Shown here: positions 22,480 to 33,595 of the stretch, in pieces
How the letters are laid out: every line of letters begins with the position of its first letter
Position numbering within the stretch: the stretch's first letter is position 1
Assembly (NCBI RefSeq): GCF_000346465.2
Contig: NC_034012.1
Coordinates: forward strand, 303,246-367,245
Length of the DNA: 64,000 nucleotides
Origin: Prunus persica
Lineage: Eukaryota; Streptophyta; Magnoliopsida; Rosales; Rosaceae
Direction: 5' to 3'
The notes under the pieces: model-generated
The model's database searches: none
Told to the model about the DNA's origin: nothing
The model's input: the letters and a program-made list of their open reading frames with translations, nothing else
Translations under genes and position numbers: made by a program

Positions 22480-23720
22480 TTATTCTGACATTCTCTTCTA
22501 TAAAACCCAAACACCCATTTCGTTCTTCTCAGCTTCTTTTCTCTGTAACCTAAATGAGGCATGGATGCATACTAGAAGGTGAATGAGTTTTTATCAAAAA
22601 TAGCCAAAATTTAATCTCCAAATTCATAAATGTCAGTTTTTTAAAATTATTTCAAATATAGCAGAAAATTCACTTAAATTGACCCAAATGCCCTCTAAAT
22701 TATAACTCAATTACACCTAAAAGCTAAAACCGGAAATAGCAGGAGCATAAAAACAAGATTGGCTTCGTCAACTTAATCATGCCTATGAATCCTATCATAA
22801 AAATGACAATGTAATTACCAAAAAGAAGAAGAATAGGAACAGCCGATGTTTTCATAAATCCAAGCAATAAAAATCATCTCTGCGGCTACGGCTTGATTCG
22901 GTGGGTTTGGGAGTTTTTTACAATAAAAAAAGTTAAAGTCAGTTTCTTGACATAATAATTTTTAATTGAGAAAAAAAAGTTGAACTTTCTTGCAAAATTC
23001 GTATCATAAATACTGCTAGTCTGCATATGATATCAGGGGTTAAACTTTCTTGCAAACCATCATATGTGTTGCTGCCTTCCCTCAGCACAAAAGGTCAAGA
23101 AAAATTGCAAGGCCCTCGCTGTTCATAGACTATCTTCCCACAACACAAACTTGTCTATATTAACTTTGCTTTCCATTAAGGGTGATTGGCGAGATGCAGT
23201 GTCCTTGTGCTTGAGGGTAGGCTGGGTGGAGGGTGAGGCTTGTGCTCAGTAGGTTACGGCTTGGAAGAGCATGCTTTTTGGTTAGGTTTTAATTTAGAGG
23301 GCATTTGGGTCAATTTAAGTGAGTTTTTGACTATATTTGAAAGTTTTTTGAAAAACTGACATTTATGAATTTGAAGATTAAATTTTGGCTATTTTTGATA
23401 AAAACTCAAGGTGAATTGTATTCTTTGGAGGTCCAGTTCAGAGCCTCCAGATCAGCTGTACGATAATGCTCCTCGTTCCACCCACTGGTCTGAGAAAGTC
23501 ACCTCTACCTTGACAAGCATGGCCAGACGAAAGGCTTCACCGATCTCTTCATCCAGTAAGGATTACTAATTAATTAATTAATTAAATTTTAAATGTTAGT
23601 ATGTTTTGGGTTTAGGTTATTGATTGATTACCTTTTTTCTTACAGCTTTTCCCCTGCGGATGCTGAGATCGAGCTTGGCTGTTCTTAATCTTGTGAGTGA
23701 TTTTCATTAAACCCACAACC
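22480..23720 (+). pseudogene. Broken gene of unknown family, interrupted by a MITE
   Basis: After a TATA-like tataaaaccc at 22500 and a leader-like stretch there is an ATG at 22554 (MRHGCILEGE). The frame is split by the Mutator-type MITE at 22585-23407 and resumes afterwards. The resumed part contains LYDNAPRSTHWSEKVTSTL in one frame and TKGFTDLFI in another, so a frameshift is present. A donor-like ATCCA|GTAAGG near 23557 and an acceptor ttacag near 23645 suggest an intron, followed by HFSPADAEIELGC and a stop. The downstream fragment at 25611-26030 has a clearly related exon. I do not recognise the family. Confidence 0.5.
22585..23407. mobile_element. Mutator-type MITE, 823 bp
   Basis: The 9-bp direct repeat aaggtgaat is exact on both sides (22576-22584 and 23408-23416). 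The element begins gagtttttatcaaaa and ends ttttgataaaaactc. Inverted similarity continues about 120 bases inward, to the phrase 'ttgacccaaatgccctctaa' at about 22680. No transposase is encoded. Removing it rejoins a short open frame, so it inserted into gene-like sequence. Confidence 0.95.
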
Positions 23721-23959
23721 ACATATATCTTGCATCTCTAATCGTAAATCTTTTTTCTCTAGGTAAAATAATTCAGTAAGATGGGGTTGAGAATTTTCCT
23801 AATTACCTGTAAAAATTGTGGGCAACTTAGTAGTTGTACATATTTATATTTTCTTGTTTTGGTTAATAGTATTGAAAAGGATGTTACTGGAACTAGGTTC
23901 TGGATAATTGTGAATGTTTTGTTTCCCCTATAACAGTAATAGGAGTAAGTAGAAGTGAT

Positions 23960-25115
23960 TCATAACTACAAACCGTCTTGAGCTTGAATTTCTACAGTAT
24001 TTGCCTTTATTTCTCTGTTCTCCTTTGTTAGTATCATCCTTAGATTTAGGACCTTGAGACCATATTGTCACAGCTGATCGTGGTGGGCGAGTCCTTGTTG
24101 CTACCGTCTTGAGCTTTAATTTCTAAGGCAACTGTTTTATCATTGTTCTTATTAGTATCAGTATTTGCCTTCATTTCTATGTTCTCCTTTTCACCATTAT
24201 CAACAACTTTTTTTCTAAATGCCCATCAGCCATTTTTCAACCTAAGTTCTCCAGAACCAGATTTCTTTCTGAGGCTATTTGCTCTTTTTAGCTACATTGG
24301 CTGTTTCATTGTCTAAATTTGGCCTGTTGCACTGGAGGGCTTAGAAGCCCTGGGCTGGGAAGTTACTAGAATTTTCAAAAATCCACCACTGCTTTCCAAA
24401 AATCCTAAGAAGTTACTAGAATTTTCTGCTAGGAAGTCGATCAATCATGCCTGGCAGATCTCAATCTGTCTCTTCAATTTGAAGTTGTGGTTTTTGAACC
24501 TCTTCAACTATTAGAGCCCTTTCTAGTGCACTTCTCAATATCCTTTCTGCTTGAAGAAGCGCTGCAATCTGAAGAAATGCCAAAAGGGAATGTAAAACTC
24601 TGTGATGAGCCCTCCTCATGCTCATATATAATGCATGAATTGGTTTTAGAGATGAAAATTCGTTTGCCTCATCCTTATGCATTTCAATAGGAGAGATGAC
24701 AGACTCAATTGGAGGAGATTCATCGTCCTTTTGATTTGCATGAAGCATTCCAAGAGTTGCTTCTGCAGCATATTGTGCAGCCAATGCATCTCTCTTGTCA
24801 TAAATTAGTTTCTTGATTTCAAGATTCTGCATTTTATGCATATTTGGTTATGGAGATTTGGACATGAGCATGACAAAGAGTTTTGAGTAGTGATGAAAGT
24901 TGATGATATTTTAGCCATATAAGGTACGATTAGGATACCAAAAAATCTCAATAATTAAACACACCTACCTACCTACCCACCCTGTGTTCTAGAAGACTTG
25001 CAGTGACTCTCAGTTTCTCGCCCAATTTCTATACAAATCTATTCTACAGCCATATCCTTTATAACTTCAGTAAAGCTCTAGGAGCCTTGATCTCCCCTGG
25101 ATAGCAATCCCTGTA
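23960..25115 (-). pseudogene. Rearranged MAP70 pseudogene
   Basis: Same-orientation matches to the intact MAP70 gene occur in order on the minus strand. Exon 2 is at about 25035-25112, exon 3 at about 24980-25035, exon 4 at about 24670-24838 and exon 5 at about 24450-24570. Part of exon 9, partly duplicated within itself, is at about 23970-24430. Exons 6-8 are missing between exon 5 and exon 9 sequence. Several indels and substitutions break the frame; exon 4 still reads KDDESPPIESV. The exon-5 border keeps the CAG|GC sequence of the parent. It cannot encode a full MAP70. Confidence 0.9.
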
Positions 25116-25377
25116 AATTTGGCAACTTGGTAGATGTACATATTTTTATATTCTCTTTTTGGTTAAATTGAGTTGAAGATCAATTAAACAAGGAATTGGG
25201 TTTCATCTTCTTGACAGGCAAGTTAAAGGCTTCATCGTAATTCAATGCAAGCTGTTTGATATTATATATTTGCTATAATGAATGTACTTGGTGAAATTGG
25301 AGATACCATTACTGTCGGCCATTAGAATCAGATGTCCGCGGTGGATCTGACTTCCTCCGGGTTCTGGGAGATGTTAA

Positions 25378-25833
25378 TGAAATTTTCCCAGAGCGAACCC
25401 AATGTTTTAGTCTCCTGCAGTGTTTCGACCACCACTGGCATATTTATTCATTTGTTGCTCAAATTAGAAGAGGGAGTTCCGAACAATATTGTACCTCCTC
25501 TCAGCTGATCAGGCGTCACTAAACTTGCGAATGTACTGTTTGAATCTGTTGTGGGCGCGAGCATTCCTCTGGTTCTTGGAGATACTATTATTGTTGGCTA
25601 TTAGAATTAGATGTCAACAATAATGGTATCTCCAAGAACCAGAGGAATGCTCGCGCCCACAACAGATTCAAACAGTACATTCGCAAGTTTAGTGACACCC
25701 GATCAGCTGAGAGGAGGTACAATTTTGTTCAGAACTCCCTCTTCCAATTTGAGCAACAAATGAATAAATATGCCAGTGGTGGTCGAAACACTGCAAGAGA
25801 CTAAAACATTGGGTTCGCTCTGGGAAAATTTCA
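25378..25833. repeat. Long near-perfect palindrome, 219-bp arms
   Basis: Left arm 25378-25596 and right arm 25615-25833 are inverted copies of equal length with about 7 mismatches and no net gap; the loop is 18 bases (25597-25614). A further diverged direct copy of the loop-side sequence lies at about 25298-25341. The right arm carries exon-like coding sequence of the unknown gene fragment. A transcript through both arms would fold into a long hairpin. Confidence 0.97.
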
Positions 25834-26060
25834 ACAACAACAGTGTTTCTGTAATCATTCCGCCTAGTGGTAGCAAGGAGGTCACCTTTAGTTTGGCGAT
25901 GACCAAAGGCTTCAAGCACCTCCACATTCAGTACGTATTGATTTTAAATGTTAGTGTGTTTTAGGTTCTTGATTAATTGCTTTTTTTTTTTCTTGCAGCT
26001 TTGCCTGTCCGGATAAGACCTGTTTGATTCTGAGCACCAAACGACTTTGTTGTTCTGTAT
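25611..26060 (+). pseudogene. Exon fragments related to the broken gene at 22.5-23.7 kb
   Basis: From an ATG at 25611 one frame runs to about 25932 with a single internal TGA at about 25761. It includes VTPDQLRGGTILF before the stop, and VETLQETKTLGSLWENF and EVTFSLAMTKGFKHLHI after it. A donor-like ATTCA|GTACG near 25930 and an acceptor cttgcag near 25998 would join this to HFACPDKTCLILSTKR. The pattern (S)EKVT-x-SLxM-TKGFxxLxI, then an intron at the same codon, then HFxxxD matches the fragment near 23.5-23.7 kb. The two are therefore diverged copies of one family that I cannot name. Confidence 0.5.
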
Positions 26061-26189
26061 ATTGGATCTCTTGCTCTGTCTTTCAAAGGATTTCTCCACA
26101 AAATTACAGCTTCATTAAATGACTACGGAATTATGTCATGGTTCGACACATATTGTGGTTTCTTGCAAATGGGTTATTTGGAATTTTCT

Positions 26190-26345
26190 TTTTATTTCCC
26201 GGACAAGAAATACCTGCATTAGTCTTCTATCTTCCAGCCGCTGTTTAAGGGGCATAAATTTGTCATTTTCATCCTTCCACTCATTAGCAATCACGGTTGC
26301 TACCCGGTTTGCTGAAACTTTAACTCTTGCAAGCTCTCCCTCTCG
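26190..26345 (-). pseudogene. Displaced MAP70 exon 7 copy
   Basis: Closely matches 13230-13385 of the MAP70 gene (end of intron 7 and exon 7), including the splice donor CAG|GTATTTC. On the minus strand it lies ahead of the exon 2-5 fragments, so the pseudogene's exon order is scrambled. A stop replaces the Lys/Gln stretch (gtttaagg). Confidence 0.88.
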
Positions 26346-26691
26346 CTAACAGGGAAATTTTCAATTCCTTGTTTCATGCCTCCCTAATTTTAATAAGAAA
26401 GGAAGCACAGATTAAGTTAAGGAGCGCAGGCAGCATGATCATGCAGAAAGAAGAAGAAATAATTATTGTCCCTGTTTAGGGAACCCTGCCTTTCATTTCA
26501 TGCTTGTAGCTTTCCATGATCATGCTTAGAAAATGTCACCAGAAGTTGAATTCTTGACTTGAATTGCATAGTAGGAAAAAGGAAAAAGAAGAAGACCAAC
26601 TGAGAATTTACAAGTTGCAACATGTTCAAATGCAACCCAATGAATACGTTAACAAATTACTGTAACAATTTCCGAGGTACTGGTGCAAACG
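26346..26691. other. Flank of TPK channel gene, 3' side
   Basis: Probable 3' untranslated region of the minus-strand channel gene. Nothing else is recognised. Confidence 0.4.
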
Positions 26692-27861
26692 TTAAGCTGT
26701 GTACTCAAAAGTTGGTTGAGAATGAGATGGTGCTAGATCAGATGCTGTCAAAGTTCCTGAATGATCAATGTCAAGGTTTTTGAAGGTTTCCATCACCAGT
26801 GAAATATCTTCCTGGCAGATCTTCCCCATCTCCTTTAGCTTATATACGATAAACTCTGCAGCACTGATACAGAAAATCCAACAAGTTAAACCACGTGAGA
26901 ATTGATACATCTCATTTACAAATAAGAGAGCAGTATATTCATACCCGACGACTTTATCATGATCAAGATCTGCATCCTCAAGATCGGAGAGTGTCAATCT
27001 CCGAGTAAGAACCCACTTCACAAGTGATCTTTGCCTTCTTTCAGTGTATAGTTCAGCAAGGTAGAGAAAGAATTGTGCTAAGCAAATGGTACTGCTGAGT
27101 ATCCAAAAAACAGCGAAAATTCGACCTCCTCCAGTTGAGAAGCTCTCATCGCCATAGCCTAGAGTAGTAATGGTGGAACAAACGCAATAGAAAGCATCCA
27201 TAACTTCCAGATTCTCAACTAGACATAAGAAGACAGTTCCTACTATAACAAGCAGCAAAAGAAGGATTCCAACCGTAACACATTTGAACTTGACTTTCTC
27301 GGTCTCAACCTCCTTAAGAAGCTCTGGTGGCCCAATTTTTTCCCGGAAGTGTATGGCTCTAACCAAAAGGATTTCCTGCTTCTCTACAATGTAATCTGCT
27401 GCCTTGCCAAGAATTAAGCCAACAAGAGCCATGCCTGTGAACACATAAAAGCATGCAACTAGTTTTGCCAACATGCTATTGGGTACAAGGTCCCCGTATC
27501 CAACGGTGCTCATTGTGACTACACACAAGTACATGGAATCCAGAATCGCATTCGTTTTTTTACCTTTTATCTGATGCCTCATCAGGAAAAAGCAGAAGGT
27601 GCCTCCACCAATGTATGCCACCAACAACAACATTACTTGCTTTAAACTAAATTGTGGTTTCACATAGATTGGCTCACAATCTGCAGGACATTGAGATCCC
27701 GCTTCATTTTGTTCTAGGCGGTTCTTAAATGATGGACATGAAGTGCTACCATATTGGCGATTTCTTCTTCTCTGGACCTTGTTCGTTTCGTTATTGTGTT
27801 GAGCAGGTTCTTCCTTTTCAGAAAGTAAGCCTTGTTTAACATCATCATGATCACTAGCCAT
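26692..27861 (-). CDS. TPK1: Two-pore potassium channel (TPK1/KCO1-like)
   Basis: Two coding exons, 27861-26945 and 26863-26692, give 362 residues, the length of Arabidopsis TPK1. There are four transmembrane helices in two pore modules: the first filter is TVGYGDL and the second TTLGYGDE. The C-terminus has two EF-hand calcium loops: DLDHDKVVGAAE, split by the intron, and DIDHSGTLTASD. The cytosolic N-terminus is basic (QRRRNRQYG). TPK1 channels carry K+ across the vacuolar membrane and are activated by calcium and 14-3-3 proteins. The start is the ATG at 27861; sequence upstream is separated by an acceptor-like TGTGCAG near 27902, indicating a 5'-leader intron. Confidence 0.94.
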   Translation of the reverse strand: MASDHDDVKQGLLSEKEEPAQHNNETNKVQRRRNRQYGSTSCPSFKNRLEQNEAGSQCPADCEPIYVKPQFSLKQVMLLLVAYIGGGTFCFFLMRHQIKGKKTNAILDSMYLCVVTMSTVGYGDLVPNSMLAKLVACFYVFTGMALVGLILGKAADYIVEKQEILLVRAIHFREKIGPPELLKEVETEKVKFKCVTVGILLLLLVIVGTVFLCLVENLEVMDAFYCVCSTITTLGYGDESFSTGGGRIFAVFWILSSTICLAQFFLYLAELYTERRQRSLVKWVLTRRLTLSDLEDADLDHDKVVGYEYTALLFVNEMYQFSRGLTCWIFCISAAEFIVYKLKEMGKICQEDISLVMETFKNLDIDHSGTLTASDLAPSHSQPTFEYTA

Positions 27862-29869
27862 CAGGGCATTACATAAAGGTTCATCTGCTTGAGCAAGGAC
27901 CTGCACAGAAAAATTGAAATTATATAAGTACTGCAAACCACAACATAAGTTAACATTGGTTCTCACTAGCTTAGAAGTTCAGCCGTCAAAGCTTCTCCAG
28001 CCAAAACTTTTGATGGTCAAAATTCAACAGTGCTCATTGCAGTTAGAATGAACTTGCTTGCGTCACTAGAGCATATCTCACCGAAAAATTTCAAGTCTCG
28101 GCAATTGAAACTGATAGGCCTTTGAGTGCCATTCTTTTGTGAATTTGTTATCAGCACCTTGGCAAATATTGATATCCTTAAAACTGATCCCCACCTGAAA
28201 ATCAAAATGACAATGCATCCCATGAAATGCAATATCTTAGTATTTATTTTGAATCTTGATCCACGCAGTAAATATTTAAAATCAGCAGATTAAAGGGACA
28301 TCTTTTTTGCCAAACTCATTCTTTGGCTGTGTCATTACGATTAAGAATCTAACAATGAGGACAAAAATCAAACAAAAAATCCATTTCAAATTCTCATCGT
28401 AAATATGGAACTATACTTGTGCAATCAGTTCAAATGAATTCCTTCCTAATACAAATAAACACGTGCTTTGAATTTAATCCACACTCAATGACATGGATCT
28501 CTTCTTTGATACCTTTTTTTTGTATTGAAGACTGCAAATATAAATGAACACGCGATATGATTTGATGATAAAGTAAACAAATTAAAGAGAAGAGGAAACA
28601 ATATATAATATCTTGCCTGATGAAACTGTTTCCCTCAATCCACCAGCAGCAGTGCTTCAAATGAAATGTTGTTTCCCTTATACAGAAAATGAGAAAATAA
28701 AGAAAGAGGCAGAGAAATGAATATGGTGGTCTATAATATATACATGCTCCTCTCTCTACATACATGATCATACCAATATATTTCATACTGATTCTAGAGA
28801 GTGATGAAGACGAAGAAGCAACCAAGAATCACTCTGCTGCTTCCAACTGGGTAGTTTGTCACCACAAACAGAAAATAGCTACTTAGTGGGGGGATTTGAA
28901 ATCCACTCGGACGCATCCCATTCTCATCCCATGTGTGTCTCTCACTTGTCCGCTCTTTCAACGTCCATTCCATGAGCTTTCGTTTTACAAAGAGTTCCAA
29001 GAACAAATTCCTCAAGGTCAAGACACAAATTAAACCAAGCTAACAAATTGTAGCTATTGGACTTACAGACATTGTCTAAGTATTTAAGTTAAGGATTAGT
29101 TACATACTTCTAATCTCGGCAATTAGATTGCATCTAAGAGACTACTAATACATTTAATGAATGCAATCTAATGACTAGGTACATAACAAATCCTTAACAT
29201 AAAATACTTATTAGAGAATCTCCCAACTAGGGTCAACATCCAGTGAAAATCGCATTTAAGAAACAAGTAATATTTCCCCTTAATTGCGCCCCTTCCCTTA
29301 TTTTATGTCCCTTCCAATCCTATTTTCGGTGAAACTCCAAAATCATCACAACAAAAGAAAAGAAGTGTGTATGTGTGTGTTTTTTTGTTCGGTTAACAAG
29401 GTCTGCAGAACTAGAGCCCAAACTTGGACTCCTTTAACAGGCCTGACCCATCTAATCTGCTTCTGCTTCTGCTTCCATTATTGAAACCCTTTGTTTTTTT
29501 TTTTTTCGGTTACAATTATTTGGGAAATTTTCAGAGAGAGGGAAAAGCAAAAAAAAGAGGACACTCAGCTCAGCTGTGGAGGAAGTTGAAGAAGGAACAA
29601 GGGTTTAAGCACACTTTCTCCTATTCTTTCAATGGTACGTGATTTTTCAGCGCGGTTCTAAGCTCTTTTTATATTTCTGGGGTTCGATTTCCTTTCTCCA
29701 ATCTGTTAAACCACTTGCCGCTTTGTGAAACCCATCAAAAACCCTGTTTTTTTTCCTTGTATCAATTTTAGTTTTTGTTTAAGGGTTTAGACTGCGGGCG
29801 ACGTTTCTTGGTGACTCAAGACTGGAGTAGCTTAAGGTTGAGTTTTACGGTTAAATTGAATTGTAATAA
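27862..29869. other. Divergent promoter region, TPK1-like and FRS11-like genes
   Basis: Holds the 5' leader intron of the channel gene (acceptor near 27902) and, from about 29500, the leader of the FAR1-related gene. CAATG|GTACGTG near 29634 may be a donor of a 5'-leader intron of the latter. A 28430-28825 open frame on the minus strand has no domain and is not supported as coding. Confidence 0.4.
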
Positions 29870-32121
29870 ATGACTTCTCCACCATCGAAAAACATATGGA
29901 TTCGGCGGCAACAATGCCCATGTGGGGATTGGAAATGTTATGTGACATATGAGGGAGACTCTGAAGAGACATCATCCATAACATCCCAATTGGTAAAGAA
30001 TGATAGTGCAGGCTCAGAAGCTATGGTTTCCCCTTATGTTGGAATGGTATTTAAGAGTGACGATGATGCATTTGAGTATTATGGCAACTTTGCTAGAAAA
30101 AATGGCTTCTCAATTCGGAAAGAGCGGTCCCGACTTAGTCCTCAATTGGGTATTTATAAGCGTGACTTTGTTTGTTATCGTTCTGGCTTTGCACCAGTGA
30201 AGAAGAAGCCGACAGGAGAACACCACAGGGATAGGAAGTCAGTTCGGTGTGGATGTGATGCAAAAATGTATTTGTCCAAGGAGGTAGTTGATGGGGTTTC
30301 TCAATGGTTTGTTGTGCAATTCAGTAATGTCCATAACCATGAGCTTTTGGAAGATGACCAAGTACGCCTTCTTCCTGCATATCGTAAAATTCATGAGGCA
30401 GATCAAGAGCGGATACTATTACTTTCTAAAGCTGGGTTTCCTATACATCGCATAGTGAAGGTGTTGGAGTTGGAAAAGGGGATTCAAGGTGGACAATTAC
30501 CCTTTTTAGAGAGGGACGTTAGAAATTTTGTCCAAAATCGTAAGAAGGTTGTTCAAGAAAATGATGCTTTGCTCACTGAAAAACGGGAAAACGATACATT
30601 GGAACTTCTTGAGGCATGCAAGGGAACAAAAGAAGCAGATGAAGACTTCGTTTATGATTTTACAGTTGATGAGAATGATAAAGTTGAACACATTGCATGG
30701 TCATATGGTGATTCAGTCCATGCATACACTATGTATGGTGATGCAGTTTATTTTGACACTTCGTATCAATCAATCACATACGGCGTGCTTTTTGGAGCAT
30801 GGCTTGGCATTGACAACCATGGAAGGACCATTTTCTTTGGTTGTGTTCTTTTGCAAGATGAAACACCTCGTTCCTTCTCGTGGGCTTTACAGGTTTTCTA
30901 TCCAATATCCACTATACTGATTTTAGATTAGCCATGTCTTCTTATATGCTCCCTGACATTGATTTGTACTTTTTGCATACAGACTTTTGTTCGTTTCATG
31001 AGAGGGAGATGCCCGCAAACAATTCTAACTGATCTTGATCCTGGGCTGAGAGATGCAATAAGCAGTGAATTACCAGGCACTAAACATGTCATTTCTATAT
31101 GGAATATTCTTCCCAAGGTATCCAGCTGGTTCTCTGTTTCACTTGGATCTCGCTGTGCAGAATTTAAATCTGAGTTTGATGTGTTATATCGGGTGGAGAG
31201 TACAGAGGATTTCGAGCTTCAATGGAATCAAATGATTTCAATGTTTGGGCTTACTACAGATAAACATATTGCTTTACTTTATTCATTCCGGGCATCCTGG
31301 GCTCTGTCATATATGAAGGGTTACTTTCTTGCTTGTACGGCAACGACTACATATTCAAAGTCTGTAGATGCATTTTTGAAAGGAGTTTTCAGTGCACAAA
31401 CATGTTTGCGTAGCTTTTTTGAGCAGGTATTTAGTAAAAACTTTTCATGTTTGATATATGCCTTTAGTTCTTCAATTGATATGGTTTCTTAATGCTTGAA
31501 CACTTGCAGGTTGGTATTTCTGCCAATTTTCAAAATCAGGCACGTCAAGAGATGCAGTATATGCATATTAAAACATGCATTCCCATTGAAGAGCATGTGA
31601 GGAGTATTCTGACGCCTTTTGCCTTCAATGCTTTGCAGCATGAACTTGTGCTCGCCATGCAATATGCAGTATCTGAAATGTCCAACGGGTCATATCTTGT
31701 GCGCCACTTTAAGGAAATTGATGGGGAGCGTCTTGTGATATGGATACCAGAAGAGGAACAGATTCATTGTTCCTGTAAAGAATTTGAATCTTCTGGATTG
31801 TTATGCAGACATTCTCTGCGTGTATTTGTAGCAAAGAACTACTTTCAGCTTCCTGACAAGTACTATTTAAATAGATGGCGGAAAGAAAGCTCTCTTGATT
31901 TTTATGATGACCACATTGCTCGAACTAGTGATGATGAATGGTTTCAAGATTATCACTGCCTTACTGAAACCCTGTTTACAGAATCATCAATTACAAAGGA
32001 GCGTGCTGATTATGTTCGCAGGGAATTGACAACACAACTCACAAGGATTCTTAATGAGGTTAGAAATATGCCAGAATGTGAAGGAGTTGCTATGGATCTG
32101 ACATTTTCCCCTACGGGCTAA
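29870..32121 (+). CDS. FRS11: FAR1-related transposase-derived factor (FRS11-like)
   Basis: Three exons, 29870-30892, 30983-31426 and 31510-32121, all in phase 0, give 692 residues. The N-terminus has QQCPCGDWKCYV, typical of FRS10/FRS11. The FAR1 DNA-binding zinc domain is at about residues 60-160 (AFEYYGNFARKNGFSIRKE ... HNHEL). The MULE transposase core is at about 290-400 (YFDTSYQSITYGVLFGAWLG; LTDLDPGLRDAI), and a SWIM zinc finger has C576, C578, C588 and H590. FAR1/FHY3/FRS proteins are domesticated Mutator transposases acting as nuclear regulators, the founders in phytochrome A signalling. The order and length match FRS11. It is an intact host gene with no terminal repeats around it. 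Confidence 0.92.
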
Positions 32122-33587
32122 TTTGAAGCAGTTGTTCATGTGTACTGTATTGGTATCAAATGCAACTGCAACATGCTTTCTGGAATTCAGAGAATAGACA
32201 GAGTTAAAGAAAATATGATTGGAAGGTTTAGGCAATGGAAGGACAATATGGCTTTGCATTATTTCTCTTATATTAAGCAGAAAAGTGTAATGTTTGGAAG
32301 ATCCATCGCTGTTCGGCCAAATTGCTGTTTAAACTTCCTGATGTATAACATCACAACACTCAAAAAGGAAGTGGAGAAAGGAACTTACCTAAGGTGATGT
32401 ACTCTATCTGTATATGTCATTGATAAAATTTGAAATGAAGCAAAGCACAGTTTCTTCCTTTGTGTGGTCTTGCCCTTTCTTTCTGGAAACTGTGGAGTAG
32501 CTTTCTTTAGCATTTACCAGTTTTTAGGTTCTTTTTTCCCTTAACTGAGATAAAAATTGGATTCAAGTATGCCAACACAATCTGTTTAGTTTAAAAAGAA
32601 AAAAAAAATGAGCAGAATAAAAATGGGGAAGAAGTGTTGCGAATTACCATACTAGCTGCACTTTTTATTATTTGTGAGTAGTAGTAATATGTTTTTGTAT
32701 TGTGCAAGTTTTTCAAGATTAAGGTTTTGCAATAGATAGCCACCAAGTAAAGTTGCTTATAGAAAGTGGTGATTTGGATTATTGGGTCATCTCATGTCCT
32801 CCTCCAGCCAAATCCAAATTCTTATTTAAGTTTAACTGAACTCTCCATCATTCTAAGAGAGCCAAGAGAGGTGCCGGACCAAACCCAACTATTATTAGTA
32901 TTACTGTCTGTCTTGGAAAATTGGACCCTACATCCTATCCTTATCTATTTGGTATTTGAATGAAGGCCTTGGTTGATTGAAGAAGTATTTTCATAATTTG
33001 TACTGGAACTGTTGGCAATTATTTGGCACCCACGTCTTGTCCTCATTTGCAGACAGAGACAGGAACTGGAATGCTTCTAGTTCTAGTTCTTGATCTCTCC
33101 TTTCATAATTCCGGAAAGGGAAGGGGCCTCTATTCTCAAGAGATTTAGAGACCCCGTTCGAGGTGTCGGTGATGTTCCTGATTATTGTAAATCTAAAAAA
33201 TCAAGAGTCGGTTTGCGCACTGTACAAAGTAGTAGATGACAAAAGGCCCAACCAATTTGTCAATAAAAGTCGGTTTTCACTCACTGTTTTTGCCTGTTGT
33301 ATGTTGTCTGTTGTCAAACAATATCTAATTTTCCTATGCATTTACTTACTATTAGTGATATGTTTTTTGGGGCGTAGATAGATGGTCAAGTTAGGGAGGC
33401 ATTGATCTGATTCTGAATTCTGATGGGCAGCCTAAGTTAGCTATCTTAATGCAATTTCCTCAACCCTCGAAAGATAATAATTTTTTCACATCATTCCATT
33501 TGCTGCAATTTCAGTTCTTCAAGGCAATGCAACGTTGGCCTTGTTGTGTGGTAGAGAGTTTTGAAGACTTGATGGATATATCGTATC
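32122..33587. other. Intergenic, 3' of the FRS11-like gene
   Basis: The first several hundred bases are probable 3' untranslated sequence. Short open frames (32140-32397, 32766-32963, 33163-33381) show no domain. Nothing else recognised. Confidence 0.4.
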
Positions 33588-33595
33588 ACTGTAAA

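Noticed and set aside
29870..32121. Autonomous Mutator transposon
   Set aside because: The transposase-like protein has the FRS11 domain order and no terminal inverted repeats or target duplication around it; it is a domesticated host gene.
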